From contig NC_058518.1 in the NCBI RefSeq assembly GCF_904849725.1, forward strand, positions 414,911,081-414,975,080: a stretch of DNA of 64,000 nucleotides. Direction: 5' to 3'. This document shows positions 12,068 through 24,603 of this stretch, piece by piece (the first letter of the stretch is position 1; each line of letters opens with the position of its first letter). The notes beneath the pieces were generated by a model, which was not told where the DNA came from, did no database searches, and was given only the letters and a program-made list of their open reading frames with translations. The position numbers and the translations under genes were made by a program. The DNA comes from Hordeum vulgare subsp. vulgare. Taxonomy: Eukaryota; Streptophyta; Magnoliopsida; Poales; Poaceae.

Positions 12068-12311
12068 GGAGGTACCAGAGTGATCCAGGAGTGGTTCACT
12101 AGACAGCGGTCAAGAATTACCTAAAGTACCAGAAAAGGACTAAAGATACGTTTCTCGTCTATGGAGGTGCCGAAGAGCTCATCGTAAAGGGTTACGTCGA
12201 TGCTAGCTTCGACACAGATCCGGATGACTCCAAGTCACAAACTGGATACGTGTACATTTTGAATAATGAGGCAGTTAGCTGGTGCGGTTGCCAGCAAAGC
12301 GTCGTGGTGGC
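12068..12311 (+). pseudogene. pol: copia-1 RNase H, first part
   Basis: It resumes copia-1 pol directly after the right TSD. Homology to the Angela copy at 9627-9870 is clear: the GYVDASFDTDPDDSK block near 12191 and the SWCGCQQSVV block near 12277. An early stop and substitutions are present. It ends at the GTGGC target of the solo LTR. Confidence 0.9.
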
Positions 12312-13842
12312 TGCTACGGCAACAGAAATCCTTCTGCTGCCTCTTGAGCTTGCGTTGGCTTTTCCCTTGAAGAGGAAAGGGCGATCCAGCACAGGAGCAG
12401 TAAGTATTTCCCTCAGTTTGAGAAATAAGGTATCAATCCAGTAGGAGAATCGCGTCAAGTCTAGAGTACCTGCGCAAACACAAAAGATCTTGCACCCAAC
12501 GCTATAAAGGGGGTGTCAATCCCTTCAAGATTGATTGCAGAGTGAGATCTGAAGGCGGAAAGTGCAACGAAGTAAAATTGTAAGGCTGAAAATATGTGTG
12601 AAGTAGACCCGGGGGCCATAGTGTTCACTAGAGGCTTCTCTCAAAATAGCAAATAATACGGTGGGTGAACAAATTAGTGTCGAGCAATTGATAGAATCGC
12701 GCAAAGTCATGACGATATCCAAGGCAATGATCATACATATAGGCATCACGTCCGAGACAAGTAGACCGATACTTTCTGCATCTACTACTATTACTCCACA
12801 CATCAACCGCTATCCAGCATGCATCTAGTGTATTGAGTTCATGATGAACAGAGTAACGCTTTAAGCAAGATGACATGATGTAGAGGGATAAACTCAAACC
12901 AATGATGAAAACCCCATCTTTTTACCCTTGATGGAAACATCACGATGCCTGCCTCGCTACCCCTTCTGCCACTGGGTGAGGTCACCGCACGGTATGAACC
13001 CAAAACCAAGCACTTCTCCCATTGCAAGAATAATAGATCAAGTTGGCCAAACAAAACCCACAACTCGAAGAGAATTACAAGGATATGAAATCATGCATAA
13101 GAGAGATCAGAAGAAAGTCAAATAAGATTCATGGATAATCTGATCATAAATCCACAATTCATCGGATCTCAACAAACACACCACAAAAGAAGATTACATC
13201 AGATAGATCTCCATGAAGATCATGGAGAACTTTGTATTGAAGATCCAAGAGAGAGAAGAAGCCATCTAGCTACTAGCTATGGACCCGTAGGTCTATGGTG
13301 AACTACTCACGCATCATCGGAGAGGTCATGGTGTTGATGAAGAAGCCCTCCGTATCCGAATCCCCCCTCCGGCAGGGCACCAGAACGTGCCCCAGATGGG
13401 ATCTTGCGGAGACAGAAGCTTGCGGCGGCGGAAAACTATTTTCGTGGATCTCTTGCGCAGTTTTGGAATTTTTCTGAATTTATAGGCGGAAGAGGTAGGG
13501 AAGATGAGCCACAGGGGGCCCACAAGCCTGCTAGGCACGCCCCCCCTAGCCGCGCCTAGGGGGCTTGTGGGCCCCACTGCTGGCCCCTGCCTTGGTTCTC
13601 AAGTCTGGCGCGTATCTTCTGTTCCAGAAAAAAAATCTTTTTGGAAGTTTTATTCCGTTTGGACACCGTTTAAAATCCTCCTCTGAAAAGGGTCAAAAAC
13701 ACGGAAAAACAGGAACTCACACTTGGCACTGAGTTAATAAGTTAGTCCTAGAAAAGATATAAAAGGCATACAAAACATCCAAAGTTTGACAAGATAATAG
13801 CATAGAACCATCAAAAATTATAAATACGTTGGAGACGTATGA
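12312..13842 (-). mobile_element. Solo LTR of a gypsy-type element (E1 subfamily), minus strand
   Basis: 1,531 bp inserted in copia-1 RNase H with a perfect 5-bp TSD GTGGC (12307-12311 and 13843-13847). On the minus strand it starts TCATACGTCTCC (family consensus TGATACG, one base changed) and ends in CA. No PBS, PPT or coding region accompanies it, so it is a recombined solo LTR. It is homologous along its length to the E1 LTR (30977-36319). It carries the GC-rich hairpin with ACAAGCC/GGCTTGT arms at 13516-13574. Confidence 0.93.
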
Positions 13843-14200
13843 GTGGCATCTACATGTGAAGCGTAGTACGTAGCTGCTTCGGAAGCATCACAGGAAGGAG
13901 ACTGGATGAAGGAGTTCATCACCGACCTAGGAGTGATTCCAAGTACGTCCGGCCCGATGACTCTGTTCTGTGACAACACTAGAGCTATTGCTATTGCAAA
14001 GGAGCCCATGTTTCACAACAAGACCAAGCACATCAAGCGCCGCTTCAACTCCATTCGTGGATACATCCACGGTGGAGATATAGATATTTGTAAAGTACAT
14101 ACGGATCTGAATGTCGTAGACCCATTAAATAAACCTCTTCCACGGACAAAGCATGATCATCACCAGAACTCTATGGGTGTTCGTTTCATCACAATGTAAC
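13843..14200 (+). pseudogene. pol: copia-1 RNase H, C-terminal part
   Basis: It continues RNase H after the solo LTR: STCEA, then ITDLGVIPSTSGPMTLFCDN and KHIKRRFNSI, ending MGVRFITM with a stop at 14197-14199. The open frame 13906-14199 is intact, but the upstream EAEY region contains TAG codons. The arrangement matches the Angela copy at 9871-10225. Confidence 0.92.
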
Positions 14201-14232
14201 TAGATTATTGACTCTAGTGAAAGTGGGAGAAT

Positions 14233-15989
14233 GTTGGAAATATGCCCTAGAGGAAATAATAAAGTTGTTATTATTATATTTTTAGTTCATTATAATTGTC
14301 TATTATTCATGCTATAATTGTATTAACTAGAAACCGTAATACATGTGTGAATATATAGATCACAATGTGTGCCTAGTGAGCCTCTAGTTGGCTAGCTCGT
14401 TGATCATGGTTTCTTGATCATGGACATTGGATGTCATTGATAATGGGATCACATCATTGGGGAATGATGTGATGGACAAGACCCAATCCTAAGCATAACA
14501 CTAGATCATGTTGTTCGTCTCCTAAAGCTTTTCTAATGTCAAGTATCATTTCCTTAGACCGTGAGATTGTGCAACTCCCGGATACCGTAGGAGTGCAATG
14601 GGTGTACCAAATGTCACAACATAACTCGATGATTATAAAGGTGCACTACGGGTATCTTCGAAAGTATCTATTGGGTTGTACGAAACGAGACCGAGATTTG
14701 TCACTCCGTGTGACGGAGAGGTATCTCTGGGCCCACTCGGTAATCCATCATCATGTTGAGCTCATTGTGACTAAGGAGTTAGTCACAAGATGATGTGTTA
14801 TGGAACGAGTAAAGAGACTTGCCGGTAACGAGATTCAACAAGGTATAGGGATACCGACGATCGAATCTGGGGCAAGTATCATACCGGTAGACAAAGGGGA
14901 TTGCATACTGGATTGATTGAATCCTTGACATCATGGTTCATCTGATGAGATCATCGTGGAACATGCGGGAACCAACATGGATATCCAAACCCCGCTGTTG
15001 GTCATTGACCGGAGAGATGTCTTGGTCATGTGTGCATGTCTCCCGAACCCGTAGGGTTTACACACTTAAGGTTCGATGACACCAGGGTTATAGGGAAATA
15101 GCGTACGTGGTTACCGAAGGTTTTTCGGCGTCCCGTATGAGAATCCGGACGTCATGAGGAGCTCCGGAATGGTCCGTAGGTGAAGATTGATATATAGGAT
15201 GAGGGGGTTTGGACACCGGAAATGTTTTGGGCGTCATCGTTAACGTACCGGTACCGACGGAAGGGTTCGGGGGTACACTGGGAGGGGCCACCAGCCCCAA
15301 AAGCTAGCATGGGCCAAAATGTGGAAGGGAACCAACTCAGAGTGGGCTGGTGTGCCCCCCACCTAGGACCAAGTTGCAGCAAGGGAGGAAGGGGGGCAAA
15401 CCCTAGCGTAGGAGGTGGCCCAAGGCCCATATGGGGCTCCACCCCTCCTCTCCCTTGCCCTGGCCGCCGCCCTCTACCCTAGATGGGGCTGCCGCACCCC
15501 TTAGGGGTGGGAACCCTAAGGTGGGCACCTCCTCCCTCTCCCCCTATATATAGTGGAGTTTTTGGCTGATTTGAGACACGAAAACTCTCTCTCTCGGCGC
15601 TGCCCTTCCTCTCTCTATCCTCGTCCTGTGCATAACTTAGCGAAGCTCTGCCGGAGAACCACGTAGCTCCACCGCCACCACGCCGTCGTGCTGCCGGAGC
15701 TCTCTCCCTCAACCTCTCCTTCCTCCTTGCTGGTTCAAGGTGTTGGAGACGTCACCGAGCTGCATGTGTGTTGAATGCGAAGGTGCCGTAGTTCGACACA
15801 TAGATCGGAATCCACTGCGATCTGAATCGCTGCGAGTACGACTCCATCAACCACGCTCATAGTAACGCTTCCGCTTAGCGATCTTCAAAGGTATGAATAT
15901 GCTCTACAACCTCTCTCGTTGCTGGTTTCTCCATAGATAGATCCTTGCATGGCGTAGGATTTTTTCTGAAATTACTACGATCCCCAACA
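14233..15989 (+). repeat. 3' LTR of copia-1 (BARE1/WIS-type)
   Basis: 1,757 bp, starting TGTTGGAAATATGCCC and ending CCCCAACA, preceded by the purine tract GAAAGTGGGAGAA. The TATA box TATATATA is at 15545-15552. It is related to, but clearly a different subfamily from, the Angela LTR, and closer to the F LTRs. Its partner 5' LTR is off the window. Confidence 0.95.
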
Positions 15990-17877
15990 ACCGATCCCTT
16001 AGAAAAATATTTTCTAGACCATGAAAATGATATGCATATGAATGAAAGGAATCAAATAGATAAGATTTTATTTGATCAACAGCCTATTCTGAAACACAAA
16101 CTGCGCGTTGAAATACTCGGGGATCCTCCTCCACCCAAGGGCGATCCCGTGTTTGAGCTTAAACAATTACCCGATACTCTGAAGTATGCTTATCTTGATG
16201 AAAAACAGATATATCCTATTATTACTAGTACTAACCTTTCGGAACATGAAGAAAAGAGATTATTGATAACTCTGAGGAAGCACCGTGCTGCTATTGCATA
16301 TACTCTTGATGATCTTAAGGGCATTAGTCCCACTCCATGTCAACACAAAACCAATATGGAGCCTGATGCTAAACCAGTTGTTGATCACCAACGATGATTA
16401 AATCCTAAAATGAAGGAAGTGGTAAGAAATGAAATACTAAAACTTCTGGAGGCAGGTATAATTTATCTTATTGTTGATAGTAGATGGGTTTGTCCCGTTC
16501 ATTGTGTCCTTAAAAAGGGAGGTATTATCGTTGTTCCTAATGATAAAGATGAATTGATCCCACAAAGAATTGTTACATGATATAGAATGGTAATTGATTT
16601 CAGGAAATTAAATAAGGTTACTAGGAAAGATCATAACCCGCTACCTTTTATTGATCAAATGCTAGAAAGACTATCCAAACATACACTTTTTTGCTTTCTA
16701 GATGGTTATTCTCGCTTCTCTCAAATACCTGTATCAAAAGAGGATCAAGAGAACACCACTTTCACTTTCCCTTTCGGTACCTTTGCTTATAGATGTATGC
16801 CTTTTGGTTTATGTAATGCACCTGCTACCTTTGAAAGATGTATGATGGCTATATTCTCTGACTTTTGTGAAAAGGTTGTTGAGGTTTTTCATGGATGATT
16901 TTTACGTTTATGGAACTTCTTTTGATGATTTCTTGAGCAACCTTGATCGAGTTTTGCAGAGATGCCGAGAAACTAATATTGTCTTGAACTGGGAGAAGTG
17001 TCACTTTATGGTTAATGAAGGCATCTTCTTGGGACACAAAATCTCCAAAAGAGGTATTGAAGTTGACCAAGCTAAAGTTGATGCTATTGAAAAAATGTCA
17101 TGTCCAACAGATATTAAAGGTATATGAAGTTTCCTTGGTCATGATGGTTTCTATAGGATATTTATTAAAGAATTATCTAAAATTTATAAGACTCTGACTA
17201 ATCTTTTGTAAAAGGATGTTCCATTCGTTTTTGATGATGATTGTGTAGAAGCATTTGAAATTCTACACAGAGCCTTCATCACTGCACCTGTTGTTCAACC
17301 ACCTGATTGGAACCCACCCTTTGCAATTATGTGTGATGCTAGTGATTATGCTGTTGGTGTCGTTCTAGGACAAAGAGTTGATAAGAAATTAAATGTCATC
17401 CATTATGCTAGCAAAACTCTAGACAATGCTCAAAGAAACTACACTACCACTAAAAAGGAATTTTTAGCATTTGTGTTTGCTTGCGATAAGTTTAGAGCTT
17501 ATATTGTTGATTCCAAAGTAACTGTTCACACTGATCATGCTGCTATTAAGTACCTTATGGAAAAGAAAGATGCTAACCCTAGACTTATTAGATGGGTTGT
17601 TCTCCTACAATCATTTGATTTGCATATTATTGATAGAAAGGGTACTGATAACCCCGTAGCAGATAAGTTGTCTAGATTAGAGAACGTTCTTGATGATCCA
17701 CTACCTATTGATGATAGCTATCCTGATGAACAATTAACCATCCTAAATGCTTCACACAATGCTCCTTGGTATGCCGATTATGCTTATTACATCGTTGCTA
17801 AATTTATACCGCCTAGTTTCACATACCAACAAAAGAAAAAGTTCTTCTATGATTTAAGACATTACTTTTGGGTAAAT
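15990..17877 (+). pseudogene. pol: Gypsy C pol, linker, RT and RNase H, broken
   Basis: It begins within the protease-RT linker (DPLEKYFLDHENDMHM, then KGDPVFELKQLPDTLKYAYL). RT starts near 16430, and a TGA at about 16579 precedes the block VIDFRKLNKVTRKDHNPLPF. The catalytic FMDD lies near 16887, after a frameshift around 16880. RNase H (17329-17877) keeps [32 protein letters not shown] and [10 protein letters not shown], which supply its acidic residues. Stops near 17125 and 17210 break the connection domain. The frame runs into B at YFW. It is homologous to B 21524-23365 and D 43750-45645. Confidence 0.9.
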
Positions 17878-20660
17878 TGATACGTCCATTTTGCATCATG
17901 CTTTTATGTTGATATGTATCGCTTCTTGGGATGTTATTTCACTTCACGGTACAATACTTATGCCTTTTCTCTCTTATTTTGCAAGGTTTACATGAAGAGG
18001 GAGAATGCCGGCAGCTGGAATTCTGGCCTGAAAGTGGAGCAAGTTTGAGATACCTATTCTGCGCAACTCCAAACGCCATAAAAGTTGATGTCTACTACGC
18101 AACCTTCTCCTTGTAGACGTTGATGGGCCTCCAAGTGCAGAGGTTTGTAGAACAGTAGCAATTTTCCCTCAAGTGGGTGACCTAAGGTTTATCAATCCAC
18201 GGGAGGCGTAGGATGAAGATGGTCTCTCTCAAGGAACCCTGCAACCAAATAACAAAGAGTCTCTTGTGTCCCCAACACACCCAATACAATGGTAAGTTGT
18301 ATACGTGCACTAGTTCGGCGAAGAGATGGTGATACAAGTACAATATGGATGGTAGATATAGGTTTTCGTAATCTGAAATTACAGAAACAGCAAGGTAACT
18401 AGTAACAAAAGTGGGCACGAACGGTATTGCAATGCGTGGAAACAAGGCCTAGGGTTCATACTTTCCCTAGTGAAGTTCTCTCAACAAAGATAACATAATT
18501 GGATCATATAACTGGCCCTCAACATGCAACAAAGAGTCACTCCAAAGTCACTAATAACGGAGAACAAACGAAGAGCTTTTTGTTGGGTACGAAAGCACCA
18601 TAAAGTTATTCTTTCTGATCGATCTATTCAAGAGTTCGTACTAGAATAACACCTTAAGATACATATTAACCAAGACACTAATGTCACCTAGATACTCCAT
18701 TGTCACCTCAAGTATCCGTGGGCATGATTATACGATATGCATCACACAATCTCAGAATCATCTATTCAACCAACACATAGAACTTCAAAGAGTGCTCCAA
18801 AGTTTCTACCGGAGAGTCAAAACGTGTGCCAATCCCTATGCATAGGTTCCCAATGTCACGAACCCGCAAGTTGATCACCAGAACATACATCGAGTACTCA
18901 CATGAATCCACGTGTGCCAACCCATATGCATAGGTTCCCAATTGTCACAAACCCGCAAGTTGATCACAACAGATAGACACGTGCAAGACATACATCAAGT
19001 GTTCTCAAAGATTCAATCCGATAAGATAACTTCAAAGGGGAAACTTAATTCATTACAAGAAGGGAGAGGGGGAAGAACATCATAAGATCCAACTATAGTA
19101 GCAAAGCCCATGGTCCATCGAGATCAAGACATCTCAAGAACACGAGAGAGAGATCAAACACATAGCTACTGGTACGTACCCTCATCCCCGAGGGAGAACT
19201 ACTCCCTCCTTGTCATGGAGATTGCCGGGATGATGAAGATGGCCACCGAAGATGGATTCCCCCTCCGACAGGGTGCCAGAACGGGCTCCAGATTGGTTTT
19301 TGGTGGCTACATAGGCTTGCGGCGGCGGAACTCCCGATCTAGGTTTCTTTTTGGGGGTTTCTGAACTTATAGGAATGTCTGGCGGTGTAATTGCGTCAGT
19401 TGGGCCCACAAGGAGGTCACAAGCCCGCACAGTGCGACCTGGGGGGGTAGGGCGCGCCCCATGGGCTTGTGACTCCCTCGTGGCTCTTCTAGCCTTCTTC
19501 CAAAGCTTCGGGGGTCTCTTTTGGTCCAAAAAAGTCATTGTAAAGTTTCATTCCATTTGGACTCCGTCTAAAAAAGGGTCAATTGACACTTGGCACTAAG
19601 TTAATAGGTTAGTCCCAAAAAAGATATAAAATAGCATATTCATGCATATAAAACATCCAAAGTTGACAAGATAATAGCATGGAACCATCAAAATTACAGA
19701 TATGTTGGAGACGTATCAAAAATCAATGACGATTTTTTTCCGAATATATAAAAAATAATTGGCCAAAGCAGCGCCAGAGGGGCGCCAGCAGGTGGCCACG
19801 AGCCTGCTAGGCGCGGCCACCCCCTGGTCGCACCTAGGGGGCGTGTGGGCAGCCTGCTGGCCCACTGCCCCCCCTCTTCTGCTATATGAAGGGGTTCGTA
19901 CGGAAAAAATAATCGAGGAGCGGCTTTTTCGTGGATTCGCCGCCGCCACGAGGCGGAACTTGAGCAGAACCAATCTAGATCTCGGAGGGGGAAATCGTCG
20001 CCATCGTCATCACCAACACTCCTCTCGTCGGAGGGGACTCATCACCATCAACATCTTCATCAGCACCATCTCATCTCCATACCCTAGTTCATCTCTTGTA
20101 ACCAATCTTCGTCTCGCGACTCCGATTGGTACTTGTAAGGTTGCTAGTAGTGTTAATTACTCTTTGTAGTTGATGCTAGTTGGATTATTTGGTGGAAGAG
20201 TTTATGTTCAGATCCTTGATGCTACTCATTACTTCCCTGGCCATGAATATGATCATGCTTTGTGAGTAGTTACTTTTGTTCCTGAGGACATGGGATAAGT
20301 CATGCTAATAGTAGTCATGTGAATTTGGTATTCGTTCGGTATTTTGATGTGTTGTATGTTGTTTTTCCTCTAGTGGTGTTATGTGAACGTCGACTACATA
20401 ACACTTCACCATTATTTGGGCCTAGCGGAAGGCATTGGGAAGTAGTATGTAGATGATGGGTTGCTAGAGTGACAGAAGCTTAAACCCTAGTTTATGTGTT
20501 GCTTCGTAAGGGGCTGAATTGGATCCACTAGTTTAATGCTATGGTTAGACTTTGTCTTAATTCTTCTTTCGTAGTTGCGAATGCTTCCGAGATGGATTAA
20601 TCATAAGTGGGATGCTTGTACAAGTAAGGGCAGTACACAAGCGCTCGTCCACCCACATAG
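17878..20660 (+). repeat. 5' LTR of gypsy B, truncated and split by a solo LTR
   Basis: LTR pieces 17878-18085 and 19719-20660 match the D 3' LTR (49153-50675). The GC-rich hairpin is at 19791-19850, followed by the TATATGAAG promoter-like stretch near 19882. About 330 bp of the LTR end, the PBS and early gag are missing. The junction reads CCCACATA then GATGAGATAG. Confidence 0.88.
18086..19718 (-). mobile_element. Solo LTR of a gypsy-type element (E2 subfamily), minus strand
   Basis: 1,633 bp inside the B 5' LTR. On the minus strand it starts TGATACGTCTCC and ends ACATCA. Flanking five-mers are AAAGT (18081-18085) and AAAAT (19719-19723), a TSD with one mismatch. It matches the E2 LTR at 62830-64000 over their common part. 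A GC-rich hairpin lies at 19412-19476. Confidence 0.92.
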
Positions 20661-20922
20661 ATGAGATAGTAGCTTCATTGTGTGAATAATTTGCTTCTCA
20701 TATTGATCTCCCCAAAGAGAAGTGGTTTAAATATCATCCTCCTTTAGAAGTCAATGTAGTTAAACCCAATCCAGTTCAAGAGAGAATCATTGCCTATAAT
20801 GATCATGTTGTTCCCAGTGCTTACATTGAGAAACCACCTTTCCCTGTTAGGATAAAGGATCATTCTAAAGCTTCAACTATGATACGTAGAGGCTACATTA
20901 GAACACCTACACCCCTGCGCAA
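20661..20922 (+). pseudogene. gag: Gypsy B gag, C-terminal remnant
   Basis: It matches D at 42898-43160 (FKYHPPLEVNVVKPNP block near 20727). Only the end of gag remains after the LTR-to-gag deletion. Confidence 0.85.
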
Positions 20923-21879
20923 ATGAGAGTTGAACTTAGCATTGCTATTATCAAAGATCTTCTGTCCGACGATGTTGAGGGACATAATATTCACTTCTAT
21001 GAAGATGCTGCTAGAATTGCTAAACCTCACGCTAGAGACAAACATAGGCCTGTTGTTGGCACGCCTGTTGTGTCTGTTAATATAGGAGATCATTGTTATC
21101 ATGGTTTATGTGACGTGGCTGCTAGTGTTAGTGCAATACCTCAATCCTTATATGATGAAATCAAAGATGAGATTGCACCTATTGAGATGGAGCCTATTGA
21201 TGTCACTATTCAGCTTGCCAATAGAGATACCATCTGCCCTGTGGGAATTGTTAGGGATGCTGAATTATTGTGTGGTAAAACGAAGTATCCTACTGATTTC
21301 CTCGTTCTTGCTACCGCACAATATAGCTTCTGTCCCATCATATTTGGTAGACCTTTTCTCAATACTGTCAATGCTCATATTGATTGTGAGAAGCAAACTG
21401 TCACTGTCGGCTTTGAAGGTGTGTCACACGAGTTCAATTTCTCTCAGTTTGGTACACAACCTCATGAAAAGGAGTTGCCTAGTAGGGATGAAACTATTGC
21501 CTTAGCTTCTATTGCCGTACCTCCTACTGATCCCTTAGAGCAATACTTGCTTGAGCATGAAAATGATATGCATATGGATGAAAGGGATGAGATAGATAGT
21601 GTTGTCTTAGAACAATATCCTATCCTTAAGAATAACTTGCCTGTTGAACTGCTTGGGGATCCACCCCCACCAAAGGGTGATCCTGTGTTTGAGCTTAAAC
21701 AGTTGCCTGATACTCTTAAGTATGCTTATCTTGATGAAAAAGAGATATATCCTGTTATTATTAGTGCTAGCCTCTCAGAGCATGAAGAAAAGAAGTTACT
21801 AAAACTCTTGATGATCTTAAGGGCATTAGTCCCACTCTATGCCAGCATAAGATTAAAAGAGATCATGATTCCAAACTAG
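20923..21879 (+). pseudogene. pol: Gypsy B protease and linker
   Basis: An open 318-codon stretch; its ATG is internal to the original gag-pol frame and is not a natural start. The protease region reads IGDHCYHGLCDVAASVSAIP, where D has CDMGAS. The active-site Gly is Ala in B, probably abolishing protease activity. Downstream come the FGRPFLNTVNAHID flap/core region and the PPPPKGDPVFELKQ linker. The frame ends after a roughly 40-bp deletion near 21802, between two short CTC-containing repeats, relative to D 44040-44085. Pepsin-like proteases of this type cleave the Gag-Pol precursor. Confidence 0.88.
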
Positions 21880-23160
21880 TTGGTGATCATCAAAGGAGAT
21901 TAAATCCTAAGATGAAAGAAGTAGTGAGAAAAGAAATACTAAAGCTCCTGGAAGCAAGTATCATCTATCCTGTTGCTCATAGTGATTGGGTGAGTCCGGT
22001 GCATTGCGTCCCTAAGAAGGGAAGCATTACCGTTGTCCCTAATGATAAGGATGAATTGATCCCACAGAGGATTATTACTGGCTATAGGATGGTGATCGAT
22101 TTTAGGAAATTGAATAAATCCACTACGAAAGATCATTACCCTTTGCCTTTTATCGACCAAATGCTAGAAAGGTTGTCTAAACACACACACTTCTGCTTTC
22201 TAGACGGTTATTCTGGTTTCTCCCAAATACCAGTTGCACAATCTGATCAGGAGAAGACCACTTTCACCTGCCCTTTTGGTACCTTTGCTTATAAACGTAT
22301 GCCTTTTGGCTTATGTAATGCACCTGCCACCATTCAAAGATGTATGATGGCTATATTCTCTCACTTTTGTTAAAAGATTTTTTAGGTTTTCATGGATGAC
22401 TTCTCCGTTTACGGGTCTTCCTTTGATGATTGCCTCAGCAACCATGATCGAGTCTTGCAGAGATGTAAAGACACCAACCTTGTCTTGAATTTGGAGAAGT
22501 GCCACTTTATGGTTAATGAAGGCATCGTCTTAGGACATAAAATTTCTGAAAGAGGTATTGAAGTCAATAAGGCTAAGGTTGATGCAATCGAGAAAATGCC
22601 ATACCCCACATATATCAAAGGTATAAGAAGTTTCCTTGGTCATGCTGGTTTCTATAGAAGGTTCATTAAAAACTTCTCTAAGATTTCTAGGCCTCTTACA
22701 AATCTCTTGCAAAAGGATATTCCTTTTGTCTTTGACGATGATTGTGAGGAAGCCTTCGAAATACTTAAGAGGGCTTTGATAAATGCACCTATTGTTCAAC
22801 CACCTTATTGGAACTTGCCTTTTGAGATCATATGTGATGCTAGTGATTATGCTGTTGGTGCTGTTCTAGGGCAAAGAGTTGACAAGAAGTTGAATGTTAT
22901 TCACTATGCAAGTAAAACTCTAGACAGTGCCCAAAGAAACTATGCTACTATGGAGAAGGAATTTTTAGCAGTCGTGTTTGCATGTGAAAAGTTCAGGTCT
23001 TACATAGTTGATTCCAAAGTCACTATTCACACTGATCACGCTGCTATTAAGTACCTCATGGAGAAGAAGGACGGTAAACCTAGGCTTATCAGATGGGTTC
23101 TCTTGCTACAAGAATTTGATTGCACGTTGTTGACAGGAAGGGTGCTGATAACCCAGTAGT
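21880..23160 (+). pseudogene. pol: Gypsy B reverse transcriptase and RNase H
   Basis: RT blocks: WVSPVHCVPKKG near 21988, MVIDFRKLNKSTTKDHYPLP near 22089, FGLCNAPAT near 22305, then the catalytic [12 protein letters not shown] region near 22392. Stops at 22371-22373 (TAA) and near 22382 (TAG) separate the fingers/palm from the FMDD. After them an open stretch (22392-23159) holds the RT connection and RNase H with [24 protein letters not shown] and [11 protein letters not shown] 1-bp deletion near 23118 (GATTTGCA in D, GATTGCA in B) shifts the frame. Close in sequence to D. Confidence 0.9.
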
Positions 23161-24603
23161 AGATAACTTGTCTATGTTGGAAAACGTTCTTGATGACCCA
23201 CAACCTATTGGTGATAGCTTTCCCGATGAGCAATTGAATGTCATCAATGCCTCACGTAGTGCACCGTGGTATGCCGATTATGCAAACTATATCGTTGCCA
23301 AATATATACCACCTAGTTTCACATACCAGCAAAAGAAGAAATTCTTCTTTGACGTGAGACACTACTTTTGGGATGATCCTCACCTTTATAAGGAAGGAGT
23401 AGATGGTGTTATTAGACGTTGTGTACCTGAAAATGAACAAGGACAGATCCTACAGAAGTGTCACTCCGAGGCCTACAGAGGACACCATGCGGGAGATAGA
23501 ACTGCAGACAAGGTATTGCAATCAGGTTTCTATTGGCCCACTCTCTTCAAGGATGCTCGTAAGTTTGTCTTGTCTTGTGACAAATGTCAAAGAATAGGTA
23601 ATATTAGCAAACGTCAGGAATTGCCTATAAACTATTCACTTGTCATTGAACCATTTGATGTGTGGGGCTTTGATTATATGGGACCTTTTCGAAAATCCAA
23701 TGGGTATACGCATAGCCTAGTTGTTGTTGATTACGTCATTAAGTGGGTAGAAGCTATCCCCACTAGTAGTGCTGATCACAACACCTCTATCAGGATGCTT
23801 AAATAAGTTATTTTACCTAGATTTGGAGTCCCTAGATATCTAATGACGGACGGTGGTTCACATTTCATTCATGGTGCTTTCCATAAAACGCTTGCTAAGT
23901 ACGATGTCAACCATATAATTGCGTCTCCTATCACGGTCAGTCCAGTGGTCAAGTAGAGCTAAGTAATAGAGAGATTAAACTGATTCTTTAAAAGACTGTC
24001 AACAGGTCTAGAAAGAATTGGTCTAAGAAGCTCGATGATGCACTGTGGGCTTATTGGACTGCCTATAAGAATCCCATGGGCATGTCTCCGTACAAAATGG
24101 TGTATGGTAAAGCATGTCATTTACCTCTTGAGCTAGAGCATAAAGCTTATTGGGCAATCAAAGAGCTCAACTTTGATTTCAAACTTGCTGGTGAGAAGAT
24201 GTCATTTGACATTAGCTCGCTTGATGAATGGAGAACTCAGGCATATGAGAATGCCAAGTTGTTCAAAGAGAAGGTTAAGAGGTGGCATGATAAGAGGATA
24301 CAAAAGCATGCGTTCAATGTAGGTGATTTTGTGTTGCTATATAACTCTCGTTTAAGATTCTTTGCAGGCAAGCTTCTCTCTAAATGGGAAGGTCCCTATG
24401 TTGTTGAGGAAGTATATCGTTCCGGTGCTATCAAGATCAACAACACGGAAGGTAATTGTCCGAGAGTTGTAAATGGGCAGAGAATCAAGCATTATATCTC
24501 AGGTACTCCCATAAATGTTGAAAGCAATATTATCAATACCATAACTCCTGAAGAATACCTAAGGGATATTTATCAGCCTGTTTCAGAATCCGAAAACAAA
24601 GAG
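23120..24603 (+). pseudogene. pol: Gypsy B integrase, broken
   Basis: The frame continues from 23120 with [10 protein letters not shown]. The HHCC zinc domain includes HHAGDRTADK near 23484 and the Cys pair of SCDKCQR near 23574. The catalytic core has WGFDYMGPF and LMTDGGSHF, so both Asp residues are kept. A TAA at 23804-23806 and a deletion near 23930 (where D reads PYHPQSSGQVEL) destroy the rest of the core. The C-terminal part is open again from 24076 (MGMSPYKMVYGKACHLPLEL to the YVVEEVY chromo-like/SH3-like end). Integrase joins cDNA ends to host DNA. Confidence 0.88.

Larger units (their letters stand above)
1..15989 (+). mobile_element. copia-1: partial Angela/BARE1/WIS-type copia element, interrupted twice
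   Basis: A plus-strand copia retrotransposon whose 5' LTR, PBS and gag start lie left of the window. Its visible pieces are 1-3168, 12068-12311 and 13843-15989. Protein order is Gag, protease, integrase, RT, RNase H. It is split by the full-length Angela-type element (3169-12067, TSD GGAGG) and a solo LTR (12312-13842, TSD GTGGC); removing both rejoins the RNase H homology. The 3' LTR is 14233-15989. The next bases (ACCGA, 15990-15994) should be the right TSD, and gypsy C pol resumes there, so copia-1 sits inside C. The left TSD cannot be checked. Confidence 0.93.
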
